From Struthio camelus (taxonomy: Eukaryota > Chordata > Aves > Struthioniformes > Struthionidae), in contig NC_090942.1 of NCBI RefSeq assembly GCF_040807025.1, forward strand, positions 129,461,247-129,525,246: a stretch of DNA of 64,000 nucleotides, read 5' to 3'. Shown here piece after piece: positions 52,401 to 61,400 of this stretch (position 1 is its first letter; each line of letters begins with the position of its first letter). Position numbers and translations under genes: made by a program. The notes beneath the pieces are model-generated. The model was not told the DNA's origin. It did no database searches and was given only the letters and a program-made list of their open reading frames with translations.

Positions 52401-55400
52401 AGAGTTTGTGCACGCAGGGAAGCTATTGTGAAGTAACTGCTAGTGTGCATTCGTAGCACATTAGCTACTGTGAAATGATTTTTTCCTGACAGAAAATGAG
52501 TCAACAGATTCATCAAGAATGAGTGATTTCAAACTAATTTATTTTCCTCCTAGAGCATAGTAGCAGGCCTTGTGGATAGGAGAGAAGCAATAGATGTCCT
52601 GTCTTTGTCTCTTGACACTACCTAACACAACATTCTCATAAACAAACTAGGCAGATGTAGACTAGATGTGGTGTTAGGAAGATATGTAATTATCTGTAAA
52701 GTTATACACATAGAATAATCATCTGTTGCCCACTGTTAAACTGGAGAGCAATTAAATAACAAAAAAAATGTAGAAGTTTTCATTTAGGTAGGAAGAATCA
52801 ACAATAAAAATACTAGATGGAGAATGAAGGTAGTACTACGGGAGAAAATGTGTGCATTATAGTAGATCTAAAGCTGAACAGGAGTCAAGAGTATTTTATT
52901 ATGTCATTGTGAGAAAGACAGATTGTACAGGATTCTATAAATAGGAATAATGTTAGTAAAGCAGATAAGAATTATCCTATCCGGGGCTGATAATGCTTTG
53001 ACTGGAACACTTTGTACATTTTGGGATTCTACACATAAAGAAAATAGATTCATTTTCTTTAGAAAGAAAGTCCAAAAGAAAGCAATGGAAATGATCAGAA
53101 GTCTAGAAAGCATGAACAGTGTGTAAAAATGGAACTGACTTTAATTATTCAGTGCAGTATTGTTCACATACTTGTGTTCACTGCGGTAGGTAGGACAGTG
53201 AGGAGTGGATTTAAATTATGGCAAGGTAGACTAAATTATGTATAAAAATTCTTCATAGCAGAAATGGTTAAATATTGGAATAAACTACCTGTGGAATCTC
53301 CATTCCTGAAGACTGTTAAGAAAGGGTTGGACAAGCGTCAGGAATGCTTCACTCTGGCTGAGGTGGTTATCATCAAAGTCCTTTCAGTATTGTTTTTTGT
53401 AGGTTTTTATGCTTTCTATGTAGGCATTTGTAGTGCATATTAATTGCAATAGAAATTGAAATGATCTACCTGATAGTCATTGAAGTGAGCTATCAGTGCT
53501 TAAGTATTCTTACTAGAAGGACCCTTTACACCTAAGGTTAACCTAGAGTATATTCACTGCAGTTTATCGCAGTATTTCTTCTCCAAATCATCAATGATAT
53601 GAAGAACAGCTTATCTTCCTCTTCCTATCAGCTGTCCTTCAAGTAACTGCACAGTTGTCATATTTGATCTGCACCTTCTCCTGACTGAACAATCCCAATT
53701 CTTTCAGTCTTTTCCTGTAGGTCATGCCATGTTTTGACCTCTGATGATTCTTGTAGCTCTTCTATAGGCTTTCTTAGGGTTTTTCTTCTTTCTTGACCGT
53801 TTGGATTAAGCAAAATGTCATACTGTTATCTCTGTGACCTTGCTACTGATGATGAAATTTTCAAGTATTGTATATAATCCTAAATCCTGACTGTGGCTGC
53901 CAAGTTATTTGTCTTTTTCACTGAATGAGTCAGGATTACACAAGATTGAATGCCAATAATAGTATTTCTGATGCCTAACATATTTCACCTGGTCAATAGA
54001 AAAACAAATACAAGAAACCTGTGTTTTAGAAAATCTCTCACGCTTCCAAGGCGTGTGCTAACTGTTCTGCCTATGGTGGTGAAGATTATTATTTATTATT
54101 TTATACAAAAATTCTTATTTCCCCTGGAATTTCTCATCAGTCAATCTTATTCAGAACTAGCTTTTCAGTTCCAGATATGTTATACATCAGAGCTAATATC
54201 TTGCATTAAGTCAGAGAGACATTCTCATCTGTGTATGTGCATTTAAAATTCTGCGCAATCGTGCTTACAGGGTCCCAAGGGGCCAGTAGTCAGCTGTCAG
54301 GCAATCAAATTTATGCACATTATAAAATCCTATTCTAACATTATGCTGTTACACTAAAGATGAAATTCAGGTCTCACTAAAGCCAGTGGTAAGACTCGTA
54401 TTAAATTTAACAGGATCATGATTTGGTACAGTATCTCTTAGCTGGTGGGTTTCTGCAAGTGTGGAATTCAAACCAGTTAAACAGTAACTAGGATAAAAGC
54501 ATATAGATTTTGACTTGAAATAATAGAATTGGAATGTGTGCAATAGGAAGGCCTAATTTCCTTTACAGCTGAAGAGAAGCAGACAAAATAGCGTAGAACC
54601 ATGGGGAAATGTAGAACAAAATGGGGAAAACATCGATTGAACTTTTAATAATTAGGTATATATTATCACTGTTTTCACAGCCAAGTTTCAAAACTTATTT
54701 AGATTTGATTTTTATTTTGCCCGTGAGGTCCTCTGAGTCTTGAGTTTTTTTTAACTAAAGCAACCTGTTTGAACAGCATTCTCTTAAAGAACGTTTCATA
54801 AGGATTCAACAACATTTTTAGATGTTTTCTGTGTTCTGCTTGAACATTCTGCTTGTCAATAGAAGTGAGAAACAAAATACTATTCCATAATTGCCAGTTA
54901 GCTTCTAGTAAACCATAAATATAATAATAAAACAAAGTAAGGAAACAGTTGCTAGACTTATAATGGCTTTCTGTAGGAACTCCTCAAATCTCCTAAATAT
55001 CATTTTTTTCCCTGTTTCTTATTTTGTAACATCTCATTGATACAGAAGATAATTGCTTTTGGGATTTGCTCTGTTTGTGGATTAGATGGGAACAAGACAA
55101 TGACTGTATAGCTAATGTTTTAGCTTAGCTAGGCTAGTGGTTAAAATATTTTTGTTGTTGTTTTTGTTCAGCATCTGCACAGAAAGTTCTGTAAGGAGTT
55201 CTATAACAATAGGATGCAACAAACATTCTAATAATTCAAAAATCATAAATAATGGCTGCAGATAATTATCCTATGGATGATAAAGGAGTGGCTGATGTGG
55301 CTGTGTATAAGATTTAACAGGTAACAACAGTTTACCTTCCAAGGCCTCAATATCAATTTACTTTTATAAAACAGATTAACTTGAATCTTGTCAAGTATTT

Positions 55401-58400
55401 GAAAGCAGTATTTCTAATTTGCGCTTCAGATGTAGTTTCAATTTTTTTTCTCTTTCAGCTCAATAGCTAAAAGTACACAATTGTGTACAAGATCTAAAAC
55501 GCATTCACCTTTATTAGAGTCAAAAACTGAAATTTCTCTTGGCAGCTCTGTTCCTGCTTGTGACGTGAGATTTCTGTGGTGATAGTGCTGCTGTATGAAC
55601 TGATCCCTATTTCTCCACTGTAGTGGAAATAGGAAAGTAGAAGATCATTCATCCCCTTCCCCACTGATGCAATATCAACTCTCAAAATCCTAAATGGAAA
55701 AAAGCCTTTCAAACTATGAAAACCGAGATTTTATTTGTCTCCCAGTACTCTATTTCCCATCACTGTGCTCTATTACTGTTTTTTTTCTTGTGAAACTGAA
55801 GAGTAGAAATGTCGCTGCTGACGTCATTGCTGTAAAGTCAAATGATAAACTAATATTTCCAAAGACTTTTCGAACAGCAGAGGATTCTTTATGTTTAATT
55901 TCTCTTGTCCTGTCAACTTCTGTTCAGTATTAATGTTAGTTATTGACAAGTATCTCTGACAAGCGTCATTTGATACTGGTGATATGGTAGCATAACTGAA
56001 GACAAGGTTATGCAAGTTGGCTATCTGCTTTAATTATGATATAAAAGTTGTAGGAAAAGGTTCTCATATTTAGCTGGATCTGTCTCTTAATTGCTTTGTT
56101 TTAATAAAGTTCTGTAGAATATATTGCATCTGTTGACTGTAGTTTTCTCCATAGGCTTATCTGATGTCATCTTTTTTAATCAAACTGTGGGTCTAAGTGC
56201 TTCTTTCCAATCTTGAGCCTTTTCTTTTGCAAACAGAATAACTTTTTTTCAGAAATAAAAGAATAAAGAATTTAGTACAATTTAAAAAAAATTATCCTGG
56301 GGAGCCTTATTCTCATAACCATTTAATAACTGCTGCTTGCATGGAACATCCTTATTTTGGTTTCCCCTTCTCGTCCTCCCCCCAACACTGGCAGTACTTC
56401 CCTCCCTGTCTCCCTTTGCCCTCAGTCGTGGACAAGCTCACTGTACAATCAGTGCTTCTCTTCTTCTGCAAGTGTGTTACTGCCTGTCAGGCAGGGGGCA
56501 GATCCCGCGTTACTAGGCAAGTCGTGCCCAAATATACTTAAAAGGAACAGCCCTCTGGTGGTCACGAGCTAACATCACTGAGGCTAATGCAGCACTAATA
56601 GCTGGCAGCAATAACTCTAGCTGAAGTTAAGTGGAGATAATCTTGAAAACTAAATGTGTTGCACAGTATGACACAACTAAAGGAAGCATCTGGATATATA
56701 TGTACCCCCTCCTCGCTGCTTAGCTTATCTTTAATTTAACTCCTGCAGAGTAGAATATTAATAAAAAGCATACCCTTATGAAAATAGGATCCAAGTACCA
56801 GCATCTCTTATTGTAATCAGAAACTCAAATATTAAATACTTATTGGATCTTAAAACATTCCCTGTTGGATCTGAGTTTTCCTTATCATTCTACCACATCT
56901 AGATTTTCTCTTTCTCATTGCATCTCTTCTCTTCTTTCTCTTTTTTGACATTCCCATCTTGAAAAAAGCTCTAATCTTCTGTGTATTTTGAACTACCTCC
57001 ATACAACTTTCACAGTTGATAGCTCTTATTTCCTGTCTCTCCACTTGAACAGCTTTTCCTCTAATCTCAGCACTGTTTTTTGGACAAATTCTCTTACCCA
57101 GCTTACCCCCCAGCTGCTACAAACCTTCTGTATCCCGTCACTATGCATACTTTTCTGTCTTCCTTCTGGTTCTACTAAAACTTCCTGCAGTCGTAGTCAC
57201 TGTTATTGACAACACTGCCCTGTGAACCAACAAAAAAGTATTCATGTTACTGTTAAGAACTTAGATACTAGAAATAAGTTAAAAAATCATTTGAAATCTT
57301 TACTGAGAAAAATCACAAAATCATGAAATTATTTTAACATATATTTCTATTATATTGAAAGAACTTAATAATTAATGTAAGGTTTCAGCTAACCTGTAAA
57401 GTCTTGAAGAGGACTTGAACTCCCATGCTAGAAGTCAACCTTCCTTTTACCTCAAAAAACCTCCAAATCAGCAAGCTAAAATACAGATTAACTCTGAACA
57501 GTTCCCAGAATTCTTACCAGAACTTAGTATGTGTAGTTAGCTGCATGTGACATCAAAAGACTTTAACTTAGAGACGACTATATTGACATGTTTACAAAGC
57601 AGCATCTAAAAAATTGAGAGAGAATTCTCCCAGTATTCTAAACAGAGTAAGATGAAGTTGGTGCTCAGCAGTAAGGCTAGGAGGCTGCTTGGACAAGGCC
57701 AGGTGTTTGCATTAATATGGATTTCCTGTTACTCCAGCTTCTCAGAAGGCTTTAGAGCTGACAAGGCTCTTGACTGGAAAGAACTTAATTTTTGTGTTCG
57801 TTGGCAGTTATAGCCAGAGCTGTATGTGAAAACAATATTAAAAATATTTATAGGAGGCAAGTTGGCAAATCCTTCTTAATATCATATTTTTATATGAACT
57901 ACACTCCTTTCTCTTCTGTTTCTAAGAGATACTAAAGAAGTATCTCTTAAATAGTGATTACATTTCATATTTTCAATGGCATATAAGGAGGTTTAGTGAG
58001 TTGAGAGTTTGATTTGCTAGACAGTGTTCTTATTTCAGATGCTGAGTAGAAAAAATTTTGTAGTAAAAAATAAATTTCACTTACAGGCCAAATACCTGCT
58101 GAAGCTCCCTCGTTCCTGTCCATAGACATAGCTGAGACTTGTTACTGATAATATTGATTGCTAACAGTGATTATTTTTTTAGTTTAAATTGTACTGTTGA
58201 AGAAGTATGGCTTGACTCACTGTGGCTCAGTTTCTGCAGGCGAGCTCTCTAGGTAATATTAATCATTCCTTTTTTTGTACCAGGGAAACATTTACTCTTT
58301 GACAATCTTCAGTCCTAAGCTCTCACTGTTTTTTAAAGGAGGATGACCCACCTGCTTCTGTTGCCCTGATTAGCAGCTGGACTCCGCCAGCAATCTCTCT

Positions 58401-61400
58401 TTCGCTCTCTGGGGGAAAAATCTGAAAAGTAGGCAGAAGTATCATGCGAGTTCTGGTAAGGCAGGAAGACAAATCAAGGTGCAGGAGCACAGTGCTTCAA
58501 AATGGCATCTTATTTGTGTTGGAAAATAACAAATTCCAGCATCTTGGAAAAAAGACAAAGTATGCAGCTGTGTAGTAATGGAGCCCATGAGGCTTTTATT
58601 GAGATAAATGGAGCAAGTCACACCTGTCAGAGCTTATTGCTTAGGCTTTTTTAGGAAAGTGACTGTTAGGGTTTTTTTCGGGGGGGAGGGACCATAATGA
58701 CGTAATTATTTTTAATGAAAAAAATAGAATTCATAGTGCAAGGAATGAATTTTTATGGCAAATCTGCAGCTGTGGAATCAAAAAATATTTGGGGTATTGC
58801 TGGTGTTTCATCTATGACTGTATACCAGGGAAAAATTCAGTCTTATTTCACTGTTTTGAATGATGGATTTGAACACGAGTTACATTATTCATTATGGAAG
58901 GCTGCTTATCTGTGATACAAAGCTGGGAAAGCTTATGAAAGAAATAGTTTATATTAAATCTGAGGGGAGGTTGAGTGTATATTGTATACAGTTGAGGTAC
59001 ATAAGCCTGTGGCTCTTCAGTGCCATTTAATTGTACGGTTAGGACTAAATTTTAATCAAACTGTTTTTTTTTTAAATGCACGTTACATTTTCTCTTCTGC
59101 TGTCACTGCAGAATTCATATGTTAGAGTACCACAAATAGGGAGATTTTAAAATCAGACTGTACCCATAAATTCAGTGACTTCTAATGCTGCAAGGTACTT
59201 GAACAGTGTGCACGTTGTTATATAATAAATACAAAAGCAGTATCCTTTACAGACCTGTTTTAAGTTAATTTAAAATTGTAAATTAGCTTACAGAATTAAT
59301 TGCGATTCCCTGTGAAATTGTACTGTAGAAGCAAGTACTGTAATTTTAGGGAAATGTTGCATATTATTCATGCTTAATAAACTATTTTATCCCTGGGTTT
59401 GACAGCAAAATTTTACTCAACCTTGAGAATACATGCTGTACTACAATAATAATCAGCAAAGTATATTTTGAGAAATGTATTGCTGCACTGGAGTGCTTAG
59501 TAAAGATAGAATTGATGTAACAGCTTTTGATATGTTTTGAAAATTACTTAAATACAATAGTATGTTTTTTCTACTCAGATTGTCTTCTGCATCCCACCCT
59601 CTTAAAATAGCCCCAAACAACCCTGACCGTTCTCCTTAAGTTTATTTTTCTTTTCATGCATTAATTTTATTTAAAATCTCCTTTTAACTGTCATGGCTGC
59701 TGAGGTAGCTGTTCCTCTTTTTGTCTCTTTCAGTATACTGAGTATTTAGGCCTGAGGCAGGATGCAGTTTTGCAGTACTCAACCTCCAATGTTGGGCTTA
59801 GAGCTACCACATGCTTTATATCAAATCTATTCCACAGATTCAGATGAGTTTGAATAGCAGACCTTTCTTGTTCAGACAGCTGTCTTAAAGTCAACAACTT
59901 TTATTTATTTGTGTAGGCATTCCAACAGAGTATTTGAGGATTTTTTTTTTTTTAAATACTCGCTAAATGAATGTTTGCAAAAATATGTTTTATTTAAAAA
60001 ATTGTTATCTTCTGATGGCAGTCTAGGCAAGTATATCTTTTTCCGACATCCTTTGGAGGTGTTTTATCTGAACCTACAACAACAAACTGCTTTATCTTAA
60101 GTGAGTGTTCTCTTAAAAGCTTATTTTGAAGTCTTTTAATTGCCAACACTATCATTTTGTAGATGATGCTTCCTTTCCTGTTAACTTGTATAATTATTTT
60201 AAATTAGAACAGCAAAAATATTTCTTATAATGACATAAACAACCCTAAGTGTTTGGAAGAAATGATATATCTTAAGCCATTATATCCGTTCCTGCTTACT
60301 TTTCCCCTCTGAGCATCCTCCTGCTTATTAAGTGTTACCTTCAGAAAGATATCCCAATAAATAAATAAATAACAATAAAGAATACACAGATTATTTAAAA
60401 AGCAAAAACAAAACTGCATGTCCATTTCAGTAATAGTTTAAAGTTTTTTTCTTTAAAATATTATTTTTTCCAGTGTATAATCTTGTAAGAGATAATTTTC
60501 TATTCAGAGTTTTAGAGATTAAAACCAAATCCTAGAAAATTTCTTAAAATGACCTTAAGACAAAAAACAATGTTCATACTTGCAAAGTGAAGTCCTAAAC
60601 CCCCCCCCAAGTAAATTAGGTCTTAATTCTGTTTCAGTAATGATATATGTATGTATACCTACATATATTGATTATAATGCAATTTCTACATATATGGAAT
60701 TTTTTTAGGACTTGTTTTTCGTTTGGAGTACTGGTTAGTTAATGCACAGTTAATGAAGCAGAGATACATATGAGACAAAAGATCTGTAATTTGTTCTCAA
60801 TTGTGCATATCCAATTCTTTGAGTTATATTGACTCTGAATTTACACTATAAGGGCGTTCCTAACACCATGAAGAAAAGATCCTTTTCATTCCAGCTTTAA
60901 TTATGTATTTTTTATGTCACAGGAGCATGTTTTCCAGATGAAACTTGGAGTATTTTGTCTGGGTGACTTTTGAGATGCTAGAAATAGAAGAGAAAATCAT
61001 TTTAGGAGATTTTTACTCAACTTCTGTTTATCAGAAAACTTAAGCATTCGTTACTAAAAGCTTTTAGATGGCATTCCGCGTCTTCATTTTGAAAAGCGCA
61101 ATTTCGTGTAACAGAAGTTAATCATTAGATTTGAAATATCACCACAGTTCATGAGATTGTGGTGCTGTTACTAGAAAGTTCTCCTTCAAATACATAATAT
61201 CTTCCACAGTACTCAATGCTCATCTAAGCAGGAGTTCGTAATTATTTGTTACAAACCTTGCTGGAACTCCAAACGCTGCAGTGCTGCGTAGTTGCTTCTT
61301 ATTCAAGCTTGGTGTTGATTCTGTTGTAGATTAATATATGCCTGAGTACCTGGATTAGAAGAAAAAATTTGTTCCTTTCTATATTTTATATGTCTTATTC

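Noticed and set aside
58715..58915. 66-codon frame in intron 21 that could be a cassette exon
   Set aside because: Exons 21 and 22 join directly in the known family protein, and the peptide lacks ASH-type motifs.
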